A DNA stretch of 64,000 bases from Bacillota bacterium (GTDB taxonomy: Bacteria; Bacillota; Clostridia; Acetivibrionales; DSM-1351): positions 1 through 64,000 of the forward strand of contig JAEXFI010000043.1 in the NCBI GenBank assembly GCA_023400235.1, read 5' to 3'. The notes beneath the pieces were generated by a model. It did not search any database, was not told where the DNA came from, and saw only the letters and a list, made by a program, of their open reading frames with translations. Made by a program: the position numbers and the translations under genes. How positions within the stretch are numbered: position 1 is the first letter of the stretch; each line of letters begins with the position of its first letter. Shown piece after piece: positions 17,539 through 26,129 of this stretch.

Positions 17539-17588
17539 AAAAAACAGGACTGCCGCCCAGTGAATAAAATCTATTCCTTGGGCAGCAG
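17539..17588 (-). terminator. Intrinsic terminator of the long leftward gene run
   Basis: On the minus strand CTGCTGCCCA (17588-17579) pairs with TGGGCGGCAG (17559-17550) with one G-U pair; the loop itself contains a GAATA/TATTC stem. The stem is followed closely by TTTTTT at 17544-17539. It lies just beyond the stop of the last giant surface protein gene, and is the only clear U-tract terminator I see between there and the LicR-like gene at 38.1 kb. Confidence 0.8.
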
Positions 17589-17619
17589 CCCCATTTATAT
17601 GGGATTTGTATGGGGTTTG

Positions 17620-20505
17620 TTAGTTTACGGTCACCTCTGCAGGTGCGGCTGTTGTTGATTGAAGATACATGGTTTTGCCAATGAGCCTTTCAACAGTCAC
17701 AGCCGTATAGCTTGCATTTGCTGTTGGAATTGTCTGGAGGGTTGCTGTGCCATTTGCTGCTGTTCTGCTTCTTCCTATCCAGGTTGTTCCGTTATAAAAA
17801 TCTACGACTACATTGCCCAAGGCTTTACCGTCACCGTTAACAGTCGCTGTCAGGCTAACCTGTTCACCTGCTGACACTTCAGTCTTGTCTGCGGATATTC
17901 CCACATTCATAAGCATTTGGGTATACATGACATGAGCGTTATCTGCTTCTCTTATGATTCCGAAATACCTGCCCATCCAGTACGGTATGGAGAATACCAG
18001 ACCGCCTTCCAAATCCCCGGCTGCATAGTTAAAGCCTGGATTTGCGGTATATGCTCCGTTAGCTGCTTCAAAGGGATTATTATTATTTTTGTGAACATAT
18101 CTCTCATCCGGTGCAACTGCATAGTTCATCTGAATATTGTCATCTCTGTCGCCGGGCTCTATGTACAGCACATCCTGCCTGTTGTTCTGCACTGCAAAAT
18201 CAACTCTGTACTGTGGCATACGGTACAGGAATCTTACCGCCGACTTAAGGTCTACTGTCGTATTATCCGGGTGAGCCATCTGATATAAAAATGTATAGGA
18301 TGGGTTTTCTTCACGCTTCTCATTATCATACCACTGGTCATAAGCTTCCACTATCTGTGCATATCTAGCAGGATCCTTTTCCTGAAGAATCAGCTGGAAT
18401 ACCGGCAGCCAGCCCAGATTTTCATCAGAGTAATTGATGTACTGGGTCCAGTCGGTGTGTATTGTTGCATTTATATTGGAATCATCCTCCACATCACCAG
18501 TATATGGCGGATTTGAAGGGTCTATCAAATTATTGTCATTAATACCGTAGGCATTGGTTGCCTGACGGATTAATCTTCTCTGGATGTACTCCTTGGCAAT
18601 CTGAATATATCCCTTGGGACTTTCAAAAGGTGCCTCTTTGCTGTAGCTTGCCTCATAGGCCATATCATAAGCCTTCTGGAAGGTTGCTATATCTTCGGCA
18701 TAAACAGGATTTGTCACATTAATGGCAGTTTTCAGCATTGCCATTATCTGCAGGACATTCAGAGGCCCGTCTTCAAAGCCGTAGGAAAGTGCATCCTCTC
18801 CAGCCTCATCCACTCCCACATAGCTTGACCATACAGCCTGCTTTTCCATTGTTGACAAACCGTCATTGAAGTACATGGACAGCCATCTTGACCACTGTGT
18901 GGATTTGCCTGTAGCATCCTCCACATAATAGTGATCATCCTTTATTATAAGCTTTGTCATTTTTCTTGTTGTTTCGGAAATAAGGGCTTTAAGCTCTGCC
19001 AGCTGAGGATCGCTGTCGTCATCACAAAGATAGGTATACGCTGCAAAAAACAAGCCATAATGTCCGTCTACCTCGTCTGAGGAGGTATCAGCCTTGTAAA
19101 CTATTTGATTCTGGTCAATATAGCCATCCGCTCCTATGGCACTTGCCGGGAACAGGTCATTGAAAAACTGCGGGATTTTTTCATAGACCGGCACGGTAAG
19201 CTGGAATAATGGTTTATTTGACGCATTTGTGGCGCTGTCCACCACATTGTATTTATTATTGGTTGCAGTAGTTATGACAGGGAGTACCTGATATACCTCC
19301 TGGCTCTTCTCAACCTTTGTCTTTATATCCGTTCCAAGCTTTGCTCCTTCAGCCCGTGTCAGATTCAACTCGTCAATTGCAGCCTGGCTAAGTCCAAGTC
19401 CGTTGTAATTCATTACATCATAGCCACCGGAGGGGAACAGTCTTGAGCCTTTCTTAGTCATGGCATCCTTTGTAACACGAGCAATTCCATAGCCTATAGG
19501 CGCATTACCCTCACTGTTTATCATGCTTGGAATAATTCCATTAGGGTTTGGCTGACCGATTACGGTATGAAACCACAAGCCGTTTTGTGACTGATATCCA
19601 TAATCAGTTCCATCGGAGGTCTGAGCAGCCGCCTCACTGGTCAGCATGAAGGAACGGCAGGGAAACCCGTTGTCCCTTCCTGATACATAGTCCAGCAGTA
19701 AAACTGCCTTGCTGGCTCTCAGCGCTGCAGACTTCGCTCCTGCGATTTCCGCCTTTTGAAGGTCGGTAGGATTTACTCCATACTGTTCCTTCAAGGTCTT
19801 ATACCTGAAAATCTCACCTATTGCATACATGGCTGTCCATAAACCATCATTATCACTGGTTTTGGCGCTGCTTACAAAATTACCTGTTTCGGAACCATAG
19901 TTGACAGCTGTGGCTGCAGAATCGGTAAATGTAAATCCCGCTCCTTCTACCAGACCAAATCTGTCATTTACATCATTTGTCAGCCTGGAGTATACATATG
20001 TCTTTTCAAGCATAGTCTTCTGAGGCATTTCAATATGAGTAACACCGCTTGCTGTTTTAACCCATACGCCTCCGTTATTGTCACTGGCCACGGCGGTTAC
20101 AACATCGTCTCCGCCATATAGATAGCGGGGGCCTGCCATGTACTGTACAATATCTCTGGAGTCCTTCTCTGCAAAATTCACTCTTTGAAGTCCGTTAAGG
20201 GTTCCTATCCAGTAAACACCCTCTGCATCCTTAACGGCACAAACCACATCACCGATCACAGTTCTGGGGAGGTAATCCAGAGCGTCAGAGTTTACAACCC
20301 ATTGAATATCTGCCGGAATACCTGCATCTCCGGTCTTATAGTAAGTCATTTCCTTTGTGGGAGCAGCCTCAAGCTGTACGGAGCTGAATGCTGCGCCGGG
20401 AAGGGCACCTCCGGCCGCAAAAACGCTGGACACGGGCCCGGTCAACAACATGGCTGCAGTTAAAACACCAGAGAGTACCTTTATACTTTTCTTATTTTTG
20501 ATCAC
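17620..20505 (-). CDS. Giant secreted propeller-type protein, paralog B
   Basis: Secreted protein of about 961 residues with an N-terminal signal peptide (basic start, LSGVLTAAMLLTGPVSSVFA). Next come two blades like the two-component-regulator propeller (YWIGTLNGLQRVNF and GVWVKTASGVTHIEM), a long mostly helical domain with fixed motifs (DNDGLWTAMYAIGEIFRY, SSDEVDGHYGLF, STQWSRWLSMYFNDG, HTDWTQYINYSDENLGW), and an Ig-like domain near the end (VVVDFYNGTTWIGRSRTAANG). No kinase, SLH or dockerin is present. The start is GTG at 20505 (VIKNKKS), 10 bases after AGGGGGG and 16 bases after the previous stop. It is a tandem paralog of the preceding gene but lacks its C-terminal module. Enzymatic role unknown. 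Confidence 0.75.
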   Translation of the reverse strand: MIKNKKSIKVLSGVLTAAMLLTGPVSSVFAAGGALPGAAFSSVQLEAAPTKEMTYYKTGDAGIPADIQWVVNSDALDYLPRTVIGDVVCAVKDAEGVYWIGTLNGLQRVNFAEKDSRDIVQYMAGPRYLYGGDDVVTAVASDNNGGVWVKTASGVTHIEMPQKTMLEKTYVYSRLTNDVNDRFGLVEGAGFTFTDSAATAVNYGSETGNFVSSAKTSDNDGLWTAMYAIGEIFRYKTLKEQYGVNPTDLQKAEIAGAKSAALRASKAVLLLDYVSGRDNGFPCRSFMLTSEAAAQTSDGTDYGYQSQNGLWFHTVIGQPNPNGIIPSMINSEGNAPIGYGIARVTKDAMTKKGSRLFPSGGYDVMNYNGLGLSQAAIDELNLTRAEGAKLGTDIKTKVEKSQEVYQVLPVITTATNNKYNVVDSATNASNKPLFQLTVPVYEKIPQFFNDLFPASAIGADGYIDQNQIVYKADTSSDEVDGHYGLFFAAYTYLCDDDSDPQLAELKALISETTRKMTKLIIKDDHYYVEDATGKSTQWSRWLSMYFNDGLSTMEKQAVWSSYVGVDEAGEDALSYGFEDGPLNVLQIMAMLKTAINVTNPVYAEDIATFQKAYDMAYEASYSKEAPFESPKGYIQIAKEYIQRRLIRQATNAYGINDNNLIDPSNPPYTGDVEDDSNINATIHTDWTQYINYSDENLGWLPVFQLILQEKDPARYAQIVEAYDQWYDNEKREENPSYTFLYQMAHPDNTTVDLKSAVRFLYRMPQYRVDFAVQNNRQDVLYIEPGDRDDNIQMNYAVAPDERYVHKNNNNPFEAANGAYTANPGFNYAAGDLEGGLVFSIPYWMGRYFGIIREADNAHVMYTQMLMNVGISADKTEVSAGEQVSLTATVNGDGKALGNVVVDFYNGTTWIGRSRTAANGTATLQTIPTANASYTAVTVERLIGKTMYLQSTTAAPAEVTVN

Positions 20506-20521
20506 GTATTTAACCCCCCTC

Positions 20522-23500
20522 TTATTCTTTAATGTGTGACACACCGGTTTTAGTTATGGCATAAACACCAGAAGCTTTGTCATCAATCAGAAGGAGCACT
20601 TCATCATCTGAAAGATTATCGTTAGCTTTGTTATAGCCTGCCATACTGTTATCTGACAGCTTGATTTTTGTTACGCCTTCATTTGTCCCGATCCACAGCG
20701 TTGTTCTTGAAGCTTTCAGAACAGAGGTGTTTATTCCCCTCATTGCTGCAAATATTGACGGCTTGACATCATACCTTGCATTTACAAATGTATTGGCATT
20801 TGGCAGATTGGGCACCTGGCTGCCTGCATTTGCTATGGACGGCTTATAGGTGTTGTTCTGCATGAACCTGATGTATTGCTTTACAAGTCCTTGAGCACCG
20901 CTGTCGGAAAAATCAGCCAGTACGTTATCGTAGGTGAATATTTTTGTTGCCAGATCCAGCGGGCCGATTTCCACCTTTGAAGCATAGTACATGGTTTTGC
21001 CTACAAGTCTTTCTGTTGTAGCTGCACTGTAGCCGGAAACGGCTTCTATCCCGGTTGTCAATTTAGCCTGTCCGTTCTCATCAGTTCTGGCACGGCCAAT
21101 GTACTTTCCGTCGGCATAAAAATCCACTATAACCCTTGCAATAGGGCCTCCGTTATCTGTTGCACTTAATACCAGATCAACCGAGGTACCGTCTGACGCT
21201 CTGCCGCTTGTAAGTTCCGTAGTCAGATTTTTATTTGCATAATACCCGCCATCAGCCTTTTCGGTTATCATTCCATAGTAACATCCAAACCAGTAAGACA
21301 AGGTAAATACTGTTCCGCAATCCAGAGAGCCTGCAGAATAGTTGCTGTAGGACTGTGCTGTGAAGCCCTGGTACCTGGTGAACGGATTTGAGTTGTTTTT
21401 GCTTATGCTTCTTTCGTCAGGCGCAAGTGCATAATTTGTTTGAGATGTAGTCTTGTCCCTTTCACAAGGTTCAATAAAGAATACATCCTGCCTGTCTCCT
21501 CTTACAGACATTGCTTGATTTCTGATCTGAGGTGAGCGGTAGAAATATCTCACAGCAGAATTCAAATCAACATCTGTCTTTTCGGGATGTGCCAGCTGAT
21601 ACAGGAAGGTATAGAAGGGATTCTCCTCCCGCTCCTCCTGATTTTCATACCATTGGTCATACGCAGAAACAATCTCTGCTTTACGCTGTGCATTTGTTTC
21701 CAATATCAGCAGTGAGTATACAGGGAACCAACCCAGCTCTTCATCGGAGTAATTGACATATTGTGTCCAGTCACTATGAAGTACTGCATTTGCGGTTTTA
21801 TTCCCTCTGAATTTCTCCTCGAACTGAGTTACAGGCACATTGTCATTGTTATTATAAGCGTCTGTTGCCTGACGGATGATTCTGCGTTCTATATACTCTT
21901 TTGCCATATCTATATAGCCCTTGCCGTTGACATAGCCTTTGTCATTATTTACTCCCCCGCCTGAATATGGTGATTCATAGCAAAGGTCGTAGGCTGCTTC
22001 ATATGTATTTACCTTGTCGGCATATTTTACCGGATCTGCATCTTTTGCAATATAAGCCGCTGTCTTGAGCGCCGCCATTACTTCAAGGGCATTGAGCGGT
22101 CCATCCTCAAAGCCATAGGACAGGTGATCATTTCCCTCGGTATCAACTCCAACCTTGAAATTCCATTGGGGCTGATTCTTCATCATATCCATTCCGTCAT
22201 TAAAATACTCTGAAAGCCATCTTGACCATTGTGTTGATTTACCATGTGAATCTACTATATAATAATGGTCATCCTTTAATATAAGGTCTGTCATGTCTGT
22301 AGTAGCTTTGACAATAATGTCCTTGAGTTCGGAATCCTCTGCAGTATCACAGAGATACTTGTATGCAGTAAGGAATAAGGCATAATGTCCGTCAACCTCA
22401 TCAGAGGAGGTATCCGCTTTGTATACGATCTGTGTGTCATCTATAAGTCCGTCTGCTCCAATTGCACTTGCCGGGAACAAATCGTTGAAGAAGGCAGGAA
22501 TCCTTTCGTAAACCGGTGTTGTCAATCTGAATTTGATTTTGGAAGGATCAACATCCGTGGTGTTTCCCGAAGCGGGACTTGTATTAACACCTTCAACCAT
22601 TACAGGGAAAACCTGACCATTACCCGAGACAACATCTGTGCCAAGCTTATCGCCTGTAGCTCTTACAGTATTAAACTTGGCAATTGCAGCCGGGTTTAAG
22701 CCAAGACCGTTATATAAGTCGGAGCTGGCCAATACCTGAGACCCTCTTTTATTCATAGCGTCCTTTGTAATTCGGACTGTTGCTATTCCTATGGGCTCTT
22801 TGCCCTCCAGCTTCATTTCGTCAATAATAGGATCGGGATATGTTTCATTCTCATCCAACAGCCTTTTTTCAAACCAGAAGCCGTTTTCAGTCTGGAAGTT
22901 ATTATACTTGCCCGTAAGAGGAGTCTCTTCCTTGAGCATATAGGATCTGCAAGGGAAGCCATTGCCGCGTCCTGAAACAAAATCCAGAAGCAGTACTGCC
23001 TTGGTAGCTCTCACAGCTGCAGCCTTTGCTGCCGATATTTCTTCACTTTGAGCACCTGTGGCCTTAAGGGTCTGATATCTGAATATTTCTCCCATTGCAT
23101 ACATGGCAGTCCACAAGCCGTCATTGTCCTGAGTAGCTACGTATGAAGAATAATACTCGTCCTTTGCGGCATCATATGTGAAAGCATTGTTGGAGCTGAT
23201 CATTCCACGCCTGTCATTAACATCATTTATCAGCTTTTCATATACATAGGTTCTTTCAAGCATTGTCTTCTCAGGCATTCTGATATGAACAGAGCCCTTT
23301 GCATTTCTTACCCATACTCCTCCGTTATTGTCCAGAGCAACACCGGTAACAACGTCATCTCCGCCATACATATATCTTGGGCCTGCAAAATATTGTACGA
23401 TATCCCTCTGATCAGTTTCTTTAAAGTTGATACGCATCAGACCTTTATTTGTACCAACCCAATATGTATCCTCGGTATCCCTGACAGCACAGGTAACATC

Positions 23501-23767
23501 TCCAATTGCTGCCCTTGGCATAAAATTCAGGTCCGCAGACTGGGTAACCCAGGTTACTCCGTCCGGTGCTTGTGTATCATAATAATCCATCTCCTTTGTT
23601 GGAGCGGAATCCAACTGCACCGGCGAATACCTGGCTCCCGCCGGTGTTCCCAATGAGCCGGCAGCATCGGCATTTGAAGCCGGTGCTGCAAATGTCAAGC
23701 TTGAAAACAGCATAATCATCGACAGCGTTAATGCTATTATTTTGCTTACCTTTTTAGCCTTTAACAT
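20522..23767 (-). CDS. Giant secreted propeller-type protein, paralog A
   Basis: Secreted protein of 1081 residues with signal peptide (IIALTLSMIMLFSSLTFAAPA). It has the same architecture as the next gene: two propeller-like blades (YWVGTNKGLMRINF, GVWVRNAKGSVHIRM), a long helical domain (DNDGLWTAMYAMGEIFRY, SSDEVDGHYALF, STQWSRWLSEYFNDG, HSDWTQYVNYSDEELGW), then an Ig-like domain (VIVDFYADGKYIGRARTDENG). It adds a C-terminal module (about 935-1081) starting FTYDNVLADFSDSGAQGLVK and ending in two blade-like repeats (LWIGTNEGVTKIKL, GVYAITKTGVSHIKE). That module also ends the SLH protein encoded just upstream. No catalytic residues are recognised; binding or degradation of a surface polymer is a guess from context. 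Confidence 0.78.
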   Translation of the reverse strand: MLKAKKVSKIIALTLSMIMLFSSLTFAAPASNADAAGSLGTPAGARYSPVQLDSAPTKEMDYYDTQAPDGVTWVTQSADLNFMPRAAIGDVTCAVRDTEDTYWVGTNKGLMRINFKETDQRDIVQYFAGPRYMYGGDDVVTGVALDNNGGVWVRNAKGSVHIRMPEKTMLERTYVYEKLINDVNDRRGMISSNNAFTYDAAKDEYYSSYVATQDNDGLWTAMYAMGEIFRYQTLKATGAQSEEISAAKAAAVRATKAVLLLDFVSGRGNGFPCRSYMLKEETPLTGKYNNFQTENGFWFEKRLLDENETYPDPIIDEMKLEGKEPIGIATVRITKDAMNKRGSQVLASSDLYNGLGLNPAAIAKFNTVRATGDKLGTDVVSGNGQVFPVMVEGVNTSPASGNTTDVDPSKIKFRLTTPVYERIPAFFNDLFPASAIGADGLIDDTQIVYKADTSSDEVDGHYALFLTAYKYLCDTAEDSELKDIIVKATTDMTDLILKDDHYYIVDSHGKSTQWSRWLSEYFNDGMDMMKNQPQWNFKVGVDTEGNDHLSYGFEDGPLNALEVMAALKTAAYIAKDADPVKYADKVNTYEAAYDLCYESPYSGGGVNNDKGYVNGKGYIDMAKEYIERRIIRQATDAYNNNDNVPVTQFEEKFRGNKTANAVLHSDWTQYVNYSDEELGWFPVYSLLILETNAQRKAEIVSAYDQWYENQEEREENPFYTFLYQLAHPEKTDVDLNSAVRYFYRSPQIRNQAMSVRGDRQDVFFIEPCERDKTTSQTNYALAPDERSISKNNSNPFTRYQGFTAQSYSNYSAGSLDCGTVFTLSYWFGCYYGMITEKADGGYYANKNLTTELTSGRASDGTSVDLVLSATDNGGPIARVIVDFYADGKYIGRARTDENGQAKLTTGIEAVSGYSAATTERLVGKTMYYASKVEIGPLDLATKIFTYDNVLADFSDSGAQGLVKQYIRFMQNNTYKPSIANAGSQVPNLPNANTFVNARYDVKPSIFAAMRGINTSVLKASRTTLWIGTNEGVTKIKLSDNSMAGYNKANDNLSDDEVLLLIDDKASGVYAITKTGVSHIKE

Positions 23768-23798
23768 AATAATCCTCCTTTTGGAAAATTTTTGTTCA

Positions 23799-25124
23799 TC
23801 ATGGTTTAATTTTAGTTACTCCATCAGTTGTTATTACCCAAACGCCTGTGCCAGCTGTATCATCCACCACCAGCAGCACCTTTCCCGAGCTTATGGACGA
23901 ATCTGTGTAGGAAGTCACCTGATTGGTCTCAAGATTGACAAGATCAACTCCACCAGCTGTATAGCCCAACCACAATGACTTGCGGTCACTTTTTAAAACA
24001 GAGGACGACACGTTTTCCAGTGTGGGGAAGATGGATGGCTTGATAGTAAAATCCTTATTGACAAAGGTCTGTGCATTTGTCAGTGTAGAGCTTATTTCAG
24101 TCAGGTTATTGCTGGGGGTGTAGGTAGGATCCTGTAAAAACTTTATATACTGCTTCACAAGTCCCTGTGAACCCGAATCAGAAAAATCAGCTAATACATT
24201 ATCGTAGGTATATTTTGATATTGCAGGTTCAGTTGGATTTGACGGATTTGACGGGTTGGAGGGATTGGATGGGTTTGACGGATTGGTGGGGTTTGACGGC
24301 TTTGTAGAATCCGTTGGTTCAGCCTTCTCCTCCTTAACCACCGTTTTTCCCAGAACAACCACTGAGCCTGCCACTTTCACATCAACAAGTGTTACAGTAT
24401 CTCCCACACTTGGAGCAACTATAAGATCGCCGGTAATATCAGCGTCCTTTATTATAACTCCGGGACAGTTTATTACTACATTACCCTTGGCAAGCTTTGT
24501 ATAGGTTCCGGGTTTGTATATATAGTTGGGAACAACATTTGAAATGATTTTTATAGCCTCTGCACGGGTCAATTGGCCCTGGGGATCAAATAAATTACCG
24601 GGTTTCCCTGATACAAATTCTTTATCAAATAATGCTGCAACAGCCTCCAATGCATAATTTGATATTTTATTGGAATCCCCAAAAGAAGGAGCGGAACTTG
24701 CATTTTTAATGCTGAACGCCTTTTTGATCATCAGAGCCGCATCCTGCCTTTTTATAACAGCATTGGGCATGGCCTTCCCGTCATATCCACTCATGATGCC
24801 TGCTGAGGCAACAGCAGTTATATGCTGGTAAAACCAATCTGAGGATTTTACATCGCTGAATACTGCATTTCCTTTGTCATACTTCATTATTTTGTTCAGT
24901 ACTGCTGCAAACTCTGCTCTTGTTATTTTGTCATTTGGCCTGAACTTTCCATTTGACCCTGCCACTACCTGTGCATCACTCCATTTTTCAATAGCCTCTC
25001 CTGCCCAAAATCCCTTGTTTACATCATCAAAGGACTGAGCCATGGAAACTAAAGGAGCACAGGTCAACAGCATGGCCGCAACTACTGCTAAAATAATAGC
25101 TTTTTTGAATGAGTGCCTTTTCAT
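23799..25124 (-). CDS. SLH-anchored surface protein with shared propeller module
   Basis: Exported protein of 441 residues. Signal peptide (AIILAVVAAMLLTCAPLVSMA), three SLH domains in the first half (FDDVNKGFWAGEAIEKW; FSDVKSSDWFYQHITAVASA; FGDSNKISNYALEAVAAL) that should bind the cell wall, a small beta domain (YKPGTYTKLAKGNVVINCPG), a Pro-Ser-Asn linker of NPS repeats, and a C-terminal module (KYTYDNVLADFSDSGSQG to GVWVITTDGVTKIKP) that is also the C-terminus of giant paralog A. It starts at 25124 after AAAGGAGG; a longer reading has no ribosome site. It precedes paralog A by 31 bases. It may tether or recruit the giant proteins at the surface, as inference from the shared module. Confidence 0.85.
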   Translation of the reverse strand: MKRHSFKKAIILAVVAAMLLTCAPLVSMAQSFDDVNKGFWAGEAIEKWSDAQVVAGSNGKFRPNDKITRAEFAAVLNKIMKYDKGNAVFSDVKSSDWFYQHITAVASAGIMSGYDGKAMPNAVIKRQDAALMIKKAFSIKNASSAPSFGDSNKISNYALEAVAALFDKEFVSGKPGNLFDPQGQLTRAEAIKIISNVVPNYIYKPGTYTKLAKGNVVINCPGVIIKDADITGDLIVAPSVGDTVTLVDVKVAGSVVVLGKTVVKEEKAEPTDSTKPSNPTNPSNPSNPSNPSNPSNPTEPAISKYTYDNVLADFSDSGSQGLVKQYIKFLQDPTYTPSNNLTEISSTLTNAQTFVNKDFTIKPSIFPTLENVSSSVLKSDRKSLWLGYTAGGVDLVNLETNQVTSYTDSSISSGKVLLVVDDTAGTGVWVITTDGVTKIKP

Positions 25125-25208
25125 TCTTTTTCCTCCTTTAAATTTGATTTTATATTCATTAAAATGATACATGGTAAGTTCATATATCATTTTCAAAAAT
25201 ATACAGGT

Positions 25209-25937
25209 TTAGACTCCGTAATACTTTTCAAAAAGAGCTCTGTTCCATTCATCTCCGCCATCCATATTGGAGCTTTTGAATACCGGAGGGAGCATGCCTC
25301 TGGAAGCCAGCTTTTTGGACAGCAATACTGAAATAAATTGAGCTCCATAGGCTCCCGTGATTGTTGATAAAGCACCCATGCACGTACCTGCCTCTTCCAC
25401 ATAAAATGCGGCATCACCTGTTCCCGTGCAGTTGTCAATTACAACATCCGCATATTGATAAAGATACCTTCCGCTGGGATGCCTTGATTTCTCCTTTTCA
25501 GGCATTCTGGGATTGGCCAGAGCGATTACCTTTGCGCCCTGCTCCTGTACAAGCCTTGCCAGCTCCACTATCATGCCGTTTCTTCCGGAATTGGAGGCTA
25601 TGAGCACCACATCTTCCTGTTTGATCTTGTATATTTTCATAATGACCCCTGCATAGTCAGTAACCCTCTCAACAGCAGTGCTCTTCAAGGGATGCTCATG
25701 CAGCATGAATTCAGAGGGAAGTATGGGATATACATTTCCAAAGCCACCTGCTCTTGCATAGAACTCCTCGGCTATCATATGTGAGTGTCCGGTACCTGTA
25801 ACAAAAAATTTTCCGCCCTTGATAATACTCTCAGCAATCAGGTCAGCCGCAGCCTTCAGGTTATCAAGCTGGGTTCTGTAAAATTCTTCTACAGCTCCAG
25901 TCACATAGCTGTGAAAATCCTGCAAATAATTTTCCAT
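25209..25937 (-). CDS. SIS-domain sugar-phosphate-binding protein (UPF0309-like)
   Basis: Cytoplasmic protein of 242 residues with one SIS domain: phosphosugar loop FVTGTGHSHMIAEEFYARAGG (about 44-64), second half VVLIASNSGRNGMIVELARL, and VVIDNCTGTGDAAFYVEEAG. The family is annotated as sugar isomerase-like without a proven reaction. It is shorter than MurNAc-6-phosphate etherase (MurQ) and lacks its GAGTSGR motif, so I do not call it MurQ although the operon context would suit that step. GGAGG is 7 bases before the ATG. The SLH gene begins 84 bases downstream; 190 bases with a palindrome separate it from the upstream nucleotidyltransferase. Confidence 0.78.
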   Translation of the reverse strand: MENYLQDFHSYVTGAVEEFYRTQLDNLKAAADLIAESIIKGGKFFVTGTGHSHMIAEEFYARAGGFGNVYPILPSEFMLHEHPLKSTAVERVTDYAGVIMKIYKIKQEDVVLIASNSGRNGMIVELARLVQEQGAKVIALANPRMPEKEKSRHPSGRYLYQYADVVIDNCTGTGDAAFYVEEAGTCMGALSTITGAYGAQFISVLLSKKLASRGMLPPVFKSSNMDGGDEWNRALFEKYYGV

Positions 25938-26076
25938 AAATAACCTCCTCCTATGGATATATTTTTACATCAATAATGTTTACATAATTTCTATAACACT
26001 GATTTTGGGTATAGGAAATAGACGTTCCGGAATACTCCTTTAAAACATTTTGAGATTTCCAATATGAAAACTTTTG

Positions 26077-26092
26077 ATTATGTATACGTAAT
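26077..26092. promoter_or_regulatory. Candidate operator palindrome
   Basis: ATTATGTATACGTAAT is self-complementary except for one position pair. It lies in the 192-base gap between the nucleotidyltransferase stop and the SIS gene start, the widest gap of the distal part of the run, so it could mark a second, separately regulated transcript for the SIS, SLH and giant protein genes. No clear promoter boxes were found beside it. Confidence 0.3.
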
Positions 26093-26129
26093 TTATTACT
26101 AAGGTTTATTTATACTAAAAAGAGCAACA

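Noticed and set aside
24230..24300. Short tandem repeats that could suggest a CRISPR or minisatellite
   Set aside because: They encode the NPS linker of the SLH protein in frame; there are no spacers.
25209..25937. MurNAc-6-phosphate etherase (MurQ) assignment for the SIS protein
   Set aside because: Attractive from the operon, but the protein is too short and lacks the MurQ motif GAGTSGR; it fits UPF0309-type proteins better.
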